Origin: Chloroflexota bacterium
GTDB lineage: Bacteria; Chloroflexota; Dehalococcoidia; Bin125
Reading direction: 5' to 3'
NCBI GenBank assembly: GCA_026707145.1
Contig: JAPOXK010000011.1
Span: 161,908-225,907 of the forward strand
DNA length: 64,000 nt
Part shown: positions 8,768 through 17,800 of the stretch, piece by piece
How positions within the stretch are numbered: the first letter of the stretch is position 1
How the letters are laid out: every line of letters starts with the position of its first letter
Notes under the pieces: generated by a model
The model's input: the letters and a program-made list of their open reading frames with translations, nothing else
Told to the model about the DNA's origin: nothing
The model's database searches: none
Program-made: the position numbers and the translations under genes

Positions 8768-9733
8768 ATGCGGGCCGCGCTGCTCTCGGAGCTTGATGGC
8801 ACGCCTCGCCTTGGCGAGTGGCCCGCGCCCGCGCCCGGCGCCGGCCAGTCCCTGTTGGAGGTCGTCGCTGCGCCGCTCAATCCGATCGATATCGCCGTTG
8901 CCTCCGGCCGCCACTACGCGGGGCATCCGTCGCTGCCATACATCCCCGGAGTCGAGGCGGTCGCCCGCGTTGTCGATTCGCGTGCGCAGCCGGAGGGAAC
9001 CCTTGCCTGGGTCGGGCTCACCGGTCTGGGCGTTACCGGCGATGGCGCACTCGCCGAGCGTCTCGTGGCGGACGACGACGCTCTCGTCCCGATTCCCCCC
9101 GCCGCCGACCCGGCGCTGGCCGCCGCTTTGGGCGTCGCCGGCATGGCCGGCTGGCTGCCGGTCGCCTGGCGCGCTCCCGTCCGGCGCGGCGAAACGGTGC
9201 TTGTGCTGGGTGCCACCGGCACCGTCGGGCAGGTTGCGCTCCAAGCCGCGCGGATTCTTGGGGCCGGGCGCGTCGTTGCTGCTGGACGCGCCGCCGATCG
9301 TCTCCGCGCCACCCGCGACTTGGGCGCGGACGCCACGGTCTCGCTCGACGAGGCCGACTTGCCTGCGGCCCTGCGCGCCGCCTGCGGGCCGGCCGGACCG
9401 TCGCTCGTCATCGACCCGGTCTGGGGTGGACCGTTGCAAGCGGCCCTGGAGGTCGCTGCGCCCGGAGCCCGCGTGGTCAATCTGGGCCAGTCCGCCGGCG
9501 CCACCGCCACGATCCCCTCTGCCGCCGTGCGAGGCAAGCAGCTCGATCTCTTGGGCTTCTCCGACTTCGCCGTCTCCCGTGACGTCTGGCGCCGGCAATA
9601 TGCTGCCCTCGTCGATCATGCCGGTGCCGGCCGCCTCCACGTCCCCTTGGAGCGTCTCCCTCTCACCGACGTTGCCGCGGCCTGGGAACGCCAGCGCAAC
9701 GGCCCCGGCGTCAAGCTAGTGCTGGTCCCTTGA
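8768..9733 (+). CDS. NADPH:quinone reductase-like MDR-family oxidoreductase
   Basis: Medium-chain dehydrogenase/reductase (321 aa) without the catalytic zinc ligands, like quinone oxidoreductases. It has an N-terminal GroES-like domain with NPIDIAVASG, and a Rossmann domain with VLGATGTVGQ for NADPH. ATG at 8768 (MRAALLSE) is preferred over the in-frame GTG at 8756 because GGAG lies 11 bases before it and family members begin this way. It follows the transporter by 150 bp and precedes an epimerase gene by 10 bp, so it may form a small operon with it. Substrate unknown. Confidence 0.85.
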   Translation: MRAALLSELDGTPRLGEWPAPAPGAGQSLLEVVAAPLNPIDIAVASGRHYAGHPSLPYIPGVEAVARVVDSRAQPEGTLAWVGLTGLGVTGDGALAERLVADDDALVPIPPAADPALAAALGVAGMAGWLPVAWRAPVRRGETVLVLGATGTVGQVALQAARILGAGRVVAAGRAADRLRATRDLGADATVSLDEADLPAALRAACGPAGPSLVIDPVWGGPLQAALEVAAPGARVVNLGQSAGATATIPSAAVRGKQLDLLGFSDFAVSRDVWRRQYAALVDHAGAGRLHVPLERLPLTDVAAAWERQRNGPGVKLVLVP

Positions 9734-9743
9734 GGAGCGAGCT

Positions 9744-10685
9744 ATGACCGTGCTCATCACCGGCGGAAAAGGATTCATCGGCTCGACCATCGCGCGACAG
9801 CTGGTCGAACAGGGTGAGCGTCCTCTCTGTCTCGACATCCGCGGCACCCCGGGGCGCCTCGCCGACATCATCGAGCGAGTGGAGCTCATGGATGGCGGGA
9901 TCCCCGGCGTCGATGAGTTGCGCCGGCTGCTTGAGAACCGGCGTGTCGATCAGCTGGTCCACTCGGTCTTTTTCATGTCCGCTCCCGGCAGCGCGGAGGA
10001 GGTCCACCAAGAGGTGGAGATCATGGTCAAGCAGACCGTCGATCTCTTCGAGGCGGCGCGTCTCGCGGGCGTGCGCCGCGTGATCTTCCCCAGTTCGATC
10101 CACTACTACGGGCCACAGTGGCTTCACGGCGAAGTCTCGCTCGGGGAAGAGCATCCCGGCCTGGCGATGGACATTTACGGCGTCGCCAAGAAACTCGGTG
10201 AGGTAACCGCCCACTTCTACAACATGCGCGTCCCCGGCATGCGCATCATCTCGCTGCGCGTTCCGGCCGTGTATGGCATCGGCGGACGGTACGGTGCCCG
10301 CGGCGTCAACGTCGCCGCCTATAACTGCGCCCGTGGAGACGCCGCGCAACTTCCCTTTGCCGCCGACGATCATGTGTGCCTCGGCGACGTGCAAGACGTC
10401 GCCCGTGCGATGATCACGCTGCTGCAAGCCCCAAGTCCCGCACACGAGGTCTACAACGTGGGCGGGCACACCCGATCCTATGGCGAGCTCGCCGCCCTCG
10501 TGCAACGCTTCCTCCCCGATGCCCAGATCACCTTCGATGAAACCACCGGCCGCACCGACCTCCCTTACCGCATCGATTCCTCACGCATCCGCGCCGAGTT
10601 CGGCTTCGAGCACCGCCCCCTTGAAGCGGGATACCGTGCACTGATCGACCATACGCGCGCCCAGGCGGGCCTGCCTCCGCTTTAG
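9744..10685 (+). CDS. NAD-dependent epimerase/dehydratase
   Basis: Extended SDR protein (313 aa). The N-terminal TGGKGFIG fits the GxxGxxG dinucleotide motif, followed by the catalytic segment FPSSIHYYG and the YxxxK pair in DIYGVAKKLGE. The C-terminal half has the usual VQDVARAMI and VYNVGG elements of sugar-nucleotide-type epimerases, though many relatives in degradative bacteria act on other hydroxy compounds. ATG start preceded by GAGGAGCGA. Probably cotranscribed with the upstream reductase. Confidence 0.87.
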   Translation: MTVLITGGKGFIGSTIARQLVEQGERPLCLDIRGTPGRLADIIERVELMDGGIPGVDELRRLLENRRVDQLVHSVFFMSAPGSAEEVHQEVEIMVKQTVDLFEAARLAGVRRVIFPSSIHYYGPQWLHGEVSLGEEHPGLAMDIYGVAKKLGEVTAHFYNMRVPGMRIISLRVPAVYGIGGRYGARGVNVAAYNCARGDAAQLPFAADDHVCLGDVQDVARAMITLLQAPSPAHEVYNVGGHTRSYGELAALVQRFLPDAQITFDETTGRTDLPYRIDSSRIRAEFGFEHRPLEAGYRALIDHTRAQAGLPPL

Positions 10686-10780
10686 CATTGCGCGTCTCGC
10701 ACCGCTCCCAGCCGTCCTATACCATGCCTCTGGCCGCCTGCGACGGCTACACCAGGTCAGAAGCAGGGAGAGCGCAGCGG

Positions 10781-12364
10781 GTGTCGGTAGCTGCGAATTC
10801 GGAGCACATTAGCGATCGTGTGGTAGCGGACGCCGCGGTCGTCTACTCGAACCTTTCGACTCCCGTGCTCTACGAGCATGCCGTGCGCACCGGTGAAGGC
10901 AAGCTCCTTGAGGGCGGCAGTTTCGCGGTCCGCAGCGGACCACGTACGGGCCGCAGCCCCAAGGATAAGTTCGTCGTCCGCGTCCCCGAGACCGCCGAGC
11001 ACGTGTGGTGGGGCGCGCACAACCAGCCCATGTCCCCCGAAACCTTCGAGGGCGTGCGCGAGCGCTTCCTCGACTACTTCAAAGATAAAACGCTCTACCT
11101 GCAGGACTGCTATGTCTCGCAGGACCCCCGCCAGCGGAAGACGGTCCGGGTCATCTCAGAGCAGGCGTATCACAGTGTGTTCGCTCGCACGATGTTCATC
11201 CCCAGCGACGAGCCCTTGAATGACGACCCCGACATTACCATCCTCCACGCCCCCTTCCTCCACTTCGAGGGCCAGGAGGACGGGCTCAACAGCGACGCCG
11301 TCATCGTCCTCCACCTCACCGAGGGCCTCATCGTGATCGCCGGCACCGCGTACGCCGGCGAGATGAAGAAGTCCGTTTTTACGGCCATGAACTACTATCT
11401 TCCCCTCAGCGGCGTGCTGTCCCTCCATTCTGCTGCCAATATCGATCCCGCCACCGGCAAAACCGCCTTCTTCTTCGGCCTCTCCGGAACCGGCAAGACC
11501 ACCTTAAGCACGGACCCTGACCGCGTGCTCATCGGCGACGACGAGCACGCCTGGACCAAAGACGGCATCTTCAATATCGAGGGCGGCTGCTATGCCAAGG
11601 TCATCCGTCTCTCCGAGGAAGCCGAACCCGACATCTTCGCCACAGCGCACATGTTCGGCACGATCATGGAGAACGTGATCTTCAACGAGGATTCCCGCGT
11701 TGCCGATCTCAACGACGACGCCATCACCGAGAACACGCGCTCCAGCTACCCCCTGGACTCCCTCCGCAACCGGTACCAAGGACAGGTCGCACCCCATCCC
11801 GCACACGTCATTCTGCTCACGGCCGACGCCTTCGGCGTTCTCCCCCCGCTCGCCCGCCTCACGCACGATCAGGCGCTCTACCACTTCCTCAGCGGGTACA
11901 CCTCCAAGCTCGCCGGTACGGAAACGGGCATAGACGAACCGCAAGTCACCTTCAGCACCTGCTTCGGTGCGCCGTTCATGGCTCTCCAGCCAACGCTCTA
12001 TGCCGACCTCCTCAAGGAGCGGCTCGAAGCGACGGGCGCCGACGTCTGGCTTGTGAACACCGGCTGGGTCGGCGGTCCGCCCGGGGTTGGAGAGCGCATC
12101 GCCATCCAGGAAACCCGCAAGATGGTCAGCGCGATCCTCAACGACGCCATGGTCGCGGAGGAGTTTCGCACCGACCCGCTCTTCGGCTTCGAAGTGCCGC
12201 TTCATTGTCCCGGCGCGGATGCCTCTCTGCTCAATCCCCGTGATCTCTGGAGCGACAAAGAGGCCTACGACATCGCGTACCGGACGCTCGCCGAGCGCTT
12301 CCACGACAACTTTGACCAATTCCGCTCCGTGGCCCCGCCCGAAGTCGTGACGGCTGGCCCCTAG
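10781..12364 (+). CDS. pckA: Phosphoenolpyruvate carboxykinase (ATP)
   Basis: ATP-dependent PEPCK (527 aa), converting oxaloacetate and ATP to PEP, the entry to gluconeogenesis from C4 acids. Readable motifs: RTGRSPKDKF, the kinase-1a P-loop GLSGTGKTTLS (about residues 231-241), kinase-2 IGDDEHAW, and adenine-binding features near the C-terminus. GTG at 10781 is taken as start: AGGGAG lies ten bases upstream and the length then matches the family, whereas the frame's earlier TTG (10688) and ATG (10724) add an unconserved leader. A gluconeogenic enzyme fits a genome region devoted to degrading acids and amides. Confidence 0.96.
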   Translation: MSVAANSEHISDRVVADAAVVYSNLSTPVLYEHAVRTGEGKLLEGGSFAVRSGPRTGRSPKDKFVVRVPETAEHVWWGAHNQPMSPETFEGVRERFLDYFKDKTLYLQDCYVSQDPRQRKTVRVISEQAYHSVFARTMFIPSDEPLNDDPDITILHAPFLHFEGQEDGLNSDAVIVLHLTEGLIVIAGTAYAGEMKKSVFTAMNYYLPLSGVLSLHSAANIDPATGKTAFFFGLSGTGKTTLSTDPDRVLIGDDEHAWTKDGIFNIEGGCYAKVIRLSEEAEPDIFATAHMFGTIMENVIFNEDSRVADLNDDAITENTRSSYPLDSLRNRYQGQVAPHPAHVILLTADAFGVLPPLARLTHDQALYHFLSGYTSKLAGTETGIDEPQVTFSTCFGAPFMALQPTLYADLLKERLEATGADVWLVNTGWVGGPPGVGERIAIQETRKMVSAILNDAMVAEEFRTDPLFGFEVPLHCPGADASLLNPRDLWSDKEAYDIAYRTLAERFHDNFDQFRSVAPPEVVTAGP

Positions 12365-12367
12365 GGC

Positions 12368-13168
12368 CTACGGCCACACGGCTGGATCACGCTCCGCCTT
12401 TCGCGTCTCCACCCGCAGCGCTTCCGTCAGCTCCCGCTCCACGGCCAGGAATGCCGGATCGTTCGCCGTCCTCGGACGCGGCAGGTCCACCTCGACCGTC
12501 GTCTGGACGCTTCCGGGTCGCGCCCCCAGCACATAGACCCGATCGGACAGATACACAGCCTCGCGGATGTCGTGCGTGATCAGCAGAACGGTCCACCGGA
12601 AGCGCCGCCACACCTCCTCCAGCCACTCCTGCATCTGCGTCCGTGTCAGGGAATCGAGCGCGCCCAGCGGTTCGTCCAGCAGCACCACGTCACGCTCTTG
12701 CACCACGGTGCGCAGTAGCGCTGCGCGCTGCCGCATTCCTCCCGACAGCTCGGACGGATAGGCCCGCTCGAATCCCGTCAGCCCGAACGCCTCGAACAGC
12801 TGCTGTGCCCGCGCCCGCGCCTCGCGCCGTGGAACGCCCCGCACCTCCAACCCCAGCATGGTGTTTTCCAGAATCCGCCGCCAGGGAAAGAGGAGATCCT
12901 TCTGCGGCATATACCCAAAGGCCCCCGCGCGCGCTCCGATCGGCTCCCCGTCCAGGAGCACCGAGCCCGCATCCGCCGTTTCCAACCCGGCCAAGATGTT
13001 GAAAACCGTGCTCTTCCCGCAGCCGCTCGGCCCGATGATGCTCACGAACTCCCCGGTGGCTGCCGTCAAACTGACGGCCCGGACGACTGCGAGAGGACCG
13101 TCCGCCGTCCAGTAGCTTTTATGGAGGTCGCGCGCTTCGATCTTCGGCGGGTCGGGAGCGTTAGCCAT
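12368..13168 (-). CDS. thiZ: ABC ATPase, thiamine-precursor importer (ThiZ-like)
   Basis: ATP-binding subunit (266 aa) of an SsuB/TauB/ThiZ-type ABC importer. Walker A GPSGCGKST, Q-loop Gln in YMPQKDLLFPW, signature LSGGMRQR, Walker B VVLLDEP and H-loop ITHDIREA are all canonical. It is the last gene of a TPP-riboswitch-controlled operon and overlaps the permease gene by 8 bp, which supports the assignment to a thiamine pyrimidine (HMP-type) precursor rather than sulfonates or nitrate. It converges on pckA with only 3 bp between the stops. Confidence 0.88.
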   Translation of the reverse strand: MANAPDPPKIEARDLHKSYWTADGPLAVVRAVSLTAATGEFVSIIGPSGCGKSTVFNILAGLETADAGSVLLDGEPIGARAGAFGYMPQKDLLFPWRRILENTMLGLEVRGVPRREARARAQQLFEAFGLTGFERAYPSELSGGMRQRAALLRTVVQERDVVLLDEPLGALDSLTRTQMQEWLEEVWRRFRWTVLLITHDIREAVYLSDRVYVLGARPGSVQTTVEVDLPRPRTANDPAFLAVERELTEALRVETRKAERDPAVWP

Positions 13169-13958
13169 GGCGGCGCGTCCGGAAGTACCAGGGGATCAAG
13201 AGCCGTTCCATTCCGTACGTCGAGAGGAACAGAGCGATGGAGACGGCGGCGGTCACGAATACGGCCGCCAGCACCAGATCGGTGCGGAACGAATGCTCAT
13301 ACTGGATCATCAGCACGCCCAGTCCCTCGCCCAGCCGCGCCCCCGCCCACTCCGCCACGACGGCCGCCACGACGCTGTAGGTGATCGCGATCCGCAGCCC
13401 CGAAAAGAAGCGCGGCAATGCGTTGGGGAAGCGCAGGTAGCGGAAGACCTGCCAACGCGATGCTCCCATCGATCGCAGGAGATTGCTTGCCTCGTTCTCG
13501 GTCGCCGCGAAGCCGTCGATCCACCCGACGACGATCGGGAAGAACGTCACCAGCACGACCAACAGGACTTTGGGAGTGAGTCCGAAACCGAACCACACGA
13601 TCAACAGCGGCGCCAACACGATCAGCGGCAGCGTCTGCGATCCGACCAGCAGCGGATACAGCGCGCGCCGGATCACGCCCGAAAAGTCCATCATGACTGC
13701 CAGCAGCGTCGCCGCTCCCACCGACAGCGCAAACCCTATCGCTGTCTCTCGGAGCGTGAACCCCGCGCCCTTGGCGAGATCGCTGCGGAACTCCCATCCT
13801 TCGCGGATGACCCGGCTCGGCGATGGCAGGACCTGGGGCTCGATGCCGCTGAGCCACACGTACAGCTCCCAGGTGCCGTACAGCGCTGCGATGGCGATCG
13901 GCAGCGCGGCCCAGCGCACAGCGCCGCCCACCCCTGCTCGCCCCCCCAGGATGATCAT
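13161..13958 (-). CDS. thiX: ABC permease, thiamine-precursor importer (ThiX-like)
   Basis: Inner-membrane permease (265 aa) of the SsuC/ThiX family with about six membrane helices and the EAA-type loop SNLLRSMGASRWQVFRYLRF. The N-terminal WELYVWLSGIEPQVLPSPS is characteristic of this permease type. ATG at 13958 (MIILGG) is chosen; the open frame extends upstream into the binding-protein gene but that part has no membrane or family character. The gap to the binding-protein gene is 58 bp and no clear ribosome-binding site is seen. Confidence 0.87.
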   Translation of the reverse strand: MIILGGRAGVGGAVRWAALPIAIAALYGTWELYVWLSGIEPQVLPSPSRVIREGWEFRSDLAKGAGFTLRETAIGFALSVGAATLLAVMMDFSGVIRRALYPLLVGSQTLPLIVLAPLLIVWFGFGLTPKVLLVVLVTFFPIVVGWIDGFAATENEASNLLRSMGASRWQVFRYLRFPNALPRFFSGLRIAITYSVVAAVVAEWAGARLGEGLGVLMIQYEHSFRTDLVLAAVFVTAAVSIALFLSTYGMERLLIPWYFRTRRHG

Positions 13959-14016
13959 GCGGGGCAGGGCACGGTCATCGCCGCCGACTACTCTCGCGGC
14001 GTGGTTGCCTGCACGC

Positions 14017-15096
14017 TCAAGCCAGGTATTCGTTCGTGAACAGTGCCTCGTAGTCCAATTCCTCTGTGAGCGGGTTGCCGTCGGCATCCATGAGCAACCC
14101 GTTCTCGAAGAGGAAGCGCGGGAACGCCGTCCAGCGATCGAGCGTCTGCGTCCCGAACGTTCCGCTCTCGTCCAGGTAGTAGTCGGCGCCGAGCAACCGG
14201 GCGCTGCGGAAGACCAATCCCTCCTCGGGGAACACGCCTGGGTTAGCATCGATCAAGATCCGGGCCGCCTCGTCCGGATTCTCCGCAGCGAACTGGAAGC
14301 CGCGTTGAGTCGCCCGTACGAATCCCCGCGCCGCCTCCTCGTTCGCCGACAGCCAGGCGGGATTGCTCATTAAGAGCACGGCGTAGAAATCGGGGAACCC
14401 ATAGTCACGGTATTGGAACGCCTTGAGCGGCGTCCCCCGTAGCTCTGCTTCGATCCCTCCCCAGGTCATGAAGGGGACCACGAAATCCGCTTCACCCGCG
14501 TAGACCGCCTCATAGGCGAACGTGTTCAGGATCACCGTTTCGAACTCGCCCCTGCCACCCGCGTTTTGGATCACTCGCCGCACCAGCACCTCCTCCCAGG
14601 GCGCCCCGAAGCCGGCGTACACCAGTCCGTCGAGGTCTGCCGGTGTCTGGATATCGCTCCGATCCGCCCGCACCGCGATGGCGCTGGCCGGCCGCTGCAA
14701 GATCGCCATGACCGATGTCAGCGGCCGCCCCGCGGCCACCGCCAAAGTCAAGCTCGGCGCGAACGAAATCCCAAAGTCAGCTTCGCCTGTTGTCACGAGC
14801 GTGTCCGGCTCCACCTGCGCATACGGCAGCAGCTCCAGCTGCACCCCCTCCTCCGCGTACCAGCCCATCTCATCCGCGACGAAGAAGCCCGTGTGGTTCG
14901 TGTTCGGCACCCAATCCAAGGCCAGACTGACGGGGACCGCCGGCTCTGTGCTCGGCGCCGAGTCGTCGTCGCCGCACCCGACCAGCGCCAGCCCCGCTGC
15001 TCCCAATCCCGCCGTCGTGGCGGCCGTCAGCAAACGTCGGCGGCTCAGCCGCCGCCGAACCAACCTTGCCCTGCTCCCCGCGCTGCCATCGTGCAT
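14017..15096 (-). CDS. thiY: NMT1/THI5-like substrate-binding lipoprotein (ThiY-like)
   Basis: Periplasmic binding protein (359 aa) for a thiamine pyrimidine precursor. The N-terminus has a twin-arginine-like RRRLLTAA, a hydrophobic stretch and lipobox LVGC, so it is probably exported folded and lipid-anchored. The mature start SLALDWVPNTNHTGFFVA is the hallmark of the NMT1/THI5/ThiY family. ATG at 15096 follows AGGGAG by seven bases; a GTG at 15102 is an alternative. It is first in the operon and directly follows the riboswitch terminator. Confidence 0.9.
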   Translation of the reverse strand: MHDGSAGSRARLVRRRLSRRRLLTAATTAGLGAAGLALVGCGDDDSAPSTEPAVPVSLALDWVPNTNHTGFFVADEMGWYAEEGVQLELLPYAQVEPDTLVTTGEADFGISFAPSLTLAVAAGRPLTSVMAILQRPASAIAVRADRSDIQTPADLDGLVYAGFGAPWEEVLVRRVIQNAGGRGEFETVILNTFAYEAVYAGEADFVVPFMTWGGIEAELRGTPLKAFQYRDYGFPDFYAVLLMSNPAWLSANEEAARGFVRATQRGFQFAAENPDEAARILIDANPGVFPEEGLVFRSARLLGADYYLDESGTFGTQTLDRWTAFPRFLFENGLLMDADGNPLTEELDYEALFTNEYLA

Positions 15097-15116
15097 TGTC
15101 ACTCTCCCTTGGCGCC

Positions 15117-15143
15117 AAAAGACCCCGGCGACTCGCCGGGGTC
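15117..15143 (-). terminator. Intrinsic terminator of the TPP riboswitch
   Basis: In the direction of transcription, an 11-bp GC-rich hairpin (arms at 15133-15143 and 15121-15131) is followed directly by TTTT (15120-15117), 20 bp before the thiY ATG. Its place between aptamer and gene marks it as the expression platform: TPP binding should favour termination. Confidence 0.85.
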
Positions 15144-15156
15144 TGCGGAGGTGACG

Positions 15157-15244
15157 CTTGCTCCCTACGCCGGCATTACCCGGATCAGGTTTGCGGGTGT
15201 CATCTCAGGCTCGGCTCCGCTGGCCGAACCACCCCGGCAAATCT
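15157..15244 (-). promoter_or_regulatory. TPP riboswitch aptamer (THI element)
   Basis: Read on the minus strand, the conserved thi-box elements appear in order: P1 5' arm TTTGC, GGGGTG, an irregular P3 hairpin, CTGAGA (15208-15203), ACACCC, ACCTGATCCGG (15190-15180), GTAATGCCGGCGTAGGGA (15179-15162), and the closing P1 arm GCAAG. The pattern matches the TPP-sensing riboswitch family. It controls the thiYXZ operon, so thiamine pyrophosphate should repress import of the precursor. Confidence 0.95.
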
Positions 15245-15315
15245 ATGCAGTTGTGCCGCAATGATAGCAACAGCGGGGCGTCCTACAACCCCGGCCGCGC
15301 CGTCTTTCGGCTTGC

Positions 15316-16497
15316 CTAGTCGCGGAACGCCGGCAACACTTCCGTCGCAAACAGCTCCAGCGATCGTTGCAGCTTCGCATTCGGGATCAGCCCGTTGTAT
15401 TGCCAGGCGAACAGCCACTGTACCGGCGTGATCTCACGCAGCCGCCGCAGCTGTTCGATCACGGTTCCCACGCTCCCCACCAGCAGCAGCCCCTGCTCCA
15501 TCATCTGCTCGGGAGTAGGCAGCTGCGTCTCCCCCGGCTCCGCCAGCACGTCGCCGAAGTGAAACGGCGTGAACCACGCCTTGCCCACGAATGCCCCGCT
15601 ACTCCGCCAGAGCCGCAGCGCTTCCTGATCGGTATCCGCCACGACCACGTCCCGGAGGACTCCCAGCCCCTCGCCTGCTGCCAGCGTTCGGCCGCAGCTC
15701 GCCGCCTCCTGCGCGTACACGCCGTACAGCTGATTCTGCAAGATCGTGTTCATCGGTGGCAGGATCGCCGTGACGCCCTCCCGCGCGCACCAGCGGATCG
15801 TCCGCTCGCTCGATGCGAACGGCTGGAAGATCGGCGGGTGCGGCTTCTGCAGCGGCTTCGGCACTACCCCGATCGCCGTGACCTTGCCCTCCTCGATCCC
15901 GGACCCCCACTGGCGGGTTGCATCTAAATCCCACGGCGTCTCCGGGGGCGGGATCTGCCAGAATGGCCCCGCATCGCTGATCAGCGACTCGCTCCAGGCC
16001 CGCTTGATGATCCGGTAGTGCTCCTCGAACGCTTCGCGGTTCGCCTGATCGATCGCATCGTGCTGGCCCGGCGCGGCGCCGTGAATCCCGTGCAAGTGCT
16101 GGGCCAGCACATCGACCCATCGCCGTTGATATCCCCGCGCGAATCCCGCGTTGGCCCGCCCCCCAGACATGTGGTCGAGCATGGCGATGTCTTCGGCCAC
16201 TCGCAGGGGGCTGTGCGCCGGGAGCACGATCCCCAGCTGCCCCACCCGGATCCGCTCGGTGTGTGCCGCCACGTACAGATCCAGCAACACCGGGTTGTTC
16301 GAGATCTCGAACCCCTCGATGTGGAAGTGGTGCTCCGTGAACGAGATCGAGTCGTACCCGAGCGCGTCCGCCGCCTGGGCCTGGTCCTTCAGATCGGACA
16401 GCATCTGCTGGTATAGGTCCTCCCGCAGCCCGGCCAGCCCCTTCTCGATCTCACGCCGCGGACCGAGCGACGGCAGGTAGAACAGCGACACTTGCAC
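15316..16497 (-). CDS. Luciferase-like flavin monooxygenase
   Basis: LLM-superfamily oxidoreductase (393 aa) with an FMN or F420 TIM-barrel fold. Readable elements are SISFTEHHFHIEGF near the N-terminus and the family core GIVLPAHSPLRVAEDIAMLDHMSGGR, split here only in description, followed by ARGYQRRW. GTG at 16497 is chosen since GGAGGAG sits six bases upstream and the protein begins with the typical beta strand VSLFYLP; the longer frame upstream is unconserved. It is divergent from alr across a 127-bp gap. Substrate unknown. Confidence 0.87.
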   Translation of the reverse strand: MQVSLFYLPSLGPRREIEKGLAGLREDLYQQMLSDLKDQAQAADALGYDSISFTEHHFHIEGFEISNNPVLLDLYVAAHTERIRVGQLGIVLPAHSPLRVAEDIAMLDHMSGGRANAGFARGYQRRWVDVLAQHLHGIHGAAPGQHDAIDQANREAFEEHYRIIKRAWSESLISDAGPFWQIPPPETPWDLDATRQWGSGIEEGKVTAIGVVPKPLQKPHPPIFQPFASSERTIRWCAREGVTAILPPMNTILQNQLYGVYAQEAASCGRTLAAGEGLGVLRDVVVADTDQEALRLWRSSGAFVGKAWFTPFHFGDVLAEPGETQLPTPEQMMEQGLLLVGSVGTVIEQLRRLREITPVQWLFAWQYNGLIPNAKLQRSLELFATEVLPAFRD

Positions 16498-16624
16498 GGA
16501 CGGCTCCTCCAGTGCGTTGGACGGCGGAATCCAGCGGCCATGATAGCGGGCGCGGCCCGTCGGCCCTTCGCTGAGACGCCGACCCGCGCTATGGTGGGCG
16601 CGGCGTGGCGGCCTCGGGAGTCCC

Positions 16625-17800
16625 ATGACTCAATCGACCGCCCAGCTCTCCGTCCCTGCCGAGTCCGCGCAACCGGCGCTGTCGCATCAGGCAGGCTCCG
16701 CCGCGCGCGCCGTCGTTGATCTCGCCGCCCTGCGCCACAACGTCGCCGCCCTGCGCGCCTCACTCCGTGCCGAGTCGCGGCTGATCGCCGTGGTCAAAGC
16801 GGACGCCTACGGCCACGGCGCGGCCGCCTGTGCCGCCGCTGCCCTGGACGCCGGCGCCGATGCCCTGGCCGTCGGGCGTGTTGGTGAAGGCCTAGCCCTT
16901 CGCGGCCTCGGCATCGACGTGCCCATCCTCGTGCTCGGCCACTGCACGGACGGCGAGACGGAGCCCGCCGTCGCTGCCGGTCTCACGTTAACCCCCTCCA
17001 ACGCCGCTTCCCTGGACGCCGTTGCTGCCGTGGCCGACCGCCTCAGGCGTCCCGCCGCTCTGCACGTCAAGGTCGACACCGGGATGCGGCGTCTCGGCCT
17101 CGCGCCCGCCGCCGCCGCCCGCGTCATCGCCATGACCCGGGCGCATCCCGGTCTGCGGCTGATGGGGATCTATACTCACTTTGCCTGCGCCGATGATCCC
17201 GATCCCACCCGCACCGAGCAGCAGTTTCGGCGCTTCCGCGAGTTCGCAGCGACCGTCGATCCCGATCACGCACTGACGTGGCATGTCTGCAACACTGCTG
17301 CCGCGCGCCGCTTTCCGCACATGCACCTTGATGCCGTCCGCACCGGCATCGGTCTCTACGGCGTCGACCCCGTCGCCGCGCAGGCGCCGCCAATCGGCCT
17401 GCGTCCGGCCCTCAGCCTTCGTGCCGGCATCCTTCGCTGCTTCGATCTCGCTCCCGGGGAGAGCCTTGGCTACGGCGCAACTTTCATCGCCGACCGTCCG
17501 CTCCGCATTGCGACCGTCGCCTGCGGGTATGCGGACGGTCTCCCGCGCGCCCTCTCGAATCGTGGCGAGGCGCTCGTACGAGGCCGGCGTTGCCCCATCG
17601 TCGGCCGCGTGTCGATGGACCTCTGCACCATCGACGTCTCCGCGGTAGACGGCGCTTCCCCCGCCGACGAGGTGGTGTTCATCGGCGATCAGGGCGCTGC
17701 GACGCTCTCCGCGGACGAAGTCGCCGGCTGCGCGGACACGATTAGCTACGAGCTGCTGTGCAGCATCAGCGCCCGAGTCCGCCGCACGTATACCGGCTAG
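16625..17800 (+). CDS. alr: Alanine racemase
   Basis: PLP-dependent interconversion of L- and D-alanine for peptidoglycan (391 aa). Lys58 in AVVKADAYGHGA is the PLP-linking residue, and the C-terminal domain has GESLGYGATF with the second catalytic Tyr, then GRVSMDLCTIDV. The first 28 residues are Ala/Ser/Gln-rich and look dispensable, so the true start could be somewhat downstream. The stop codon overlaps the stop of the convergent coxM-like gene by 4 bp. Confidence 0.94.
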   Translation: MTQSTAQLSVPAESAQPALSHQAGSAARAVVDLAALRHNVAALRASLRAESRLIAVVKADAYGHGAAACAAAALDAGADALAVGRVGEGLALRGLGIDVPILVLGHCTDGETEPAVAAGLTLTPSNAASLDAVAAVADRLRRPAALHVKVDTGMRRLGLAPAAAARVIAMTRAHPGLRLMGIYTHFACADDPDPTRTEQQFRRFREFAATVDPDHALTWHVCNTAAARRFPHMHLDAVRTGIGLYGVDPVAAQAPPIGLRPALSLRAGILRCFDLAPGESLGYGATFIADRPLRIATVACGYADGLPRALSNRGEALVRGRRCPIVGRVSMDLCTIDVSAVDGASPADEVVFIGDQGAATLSADEVAGCADTISYELLCSISARVRRTYTG

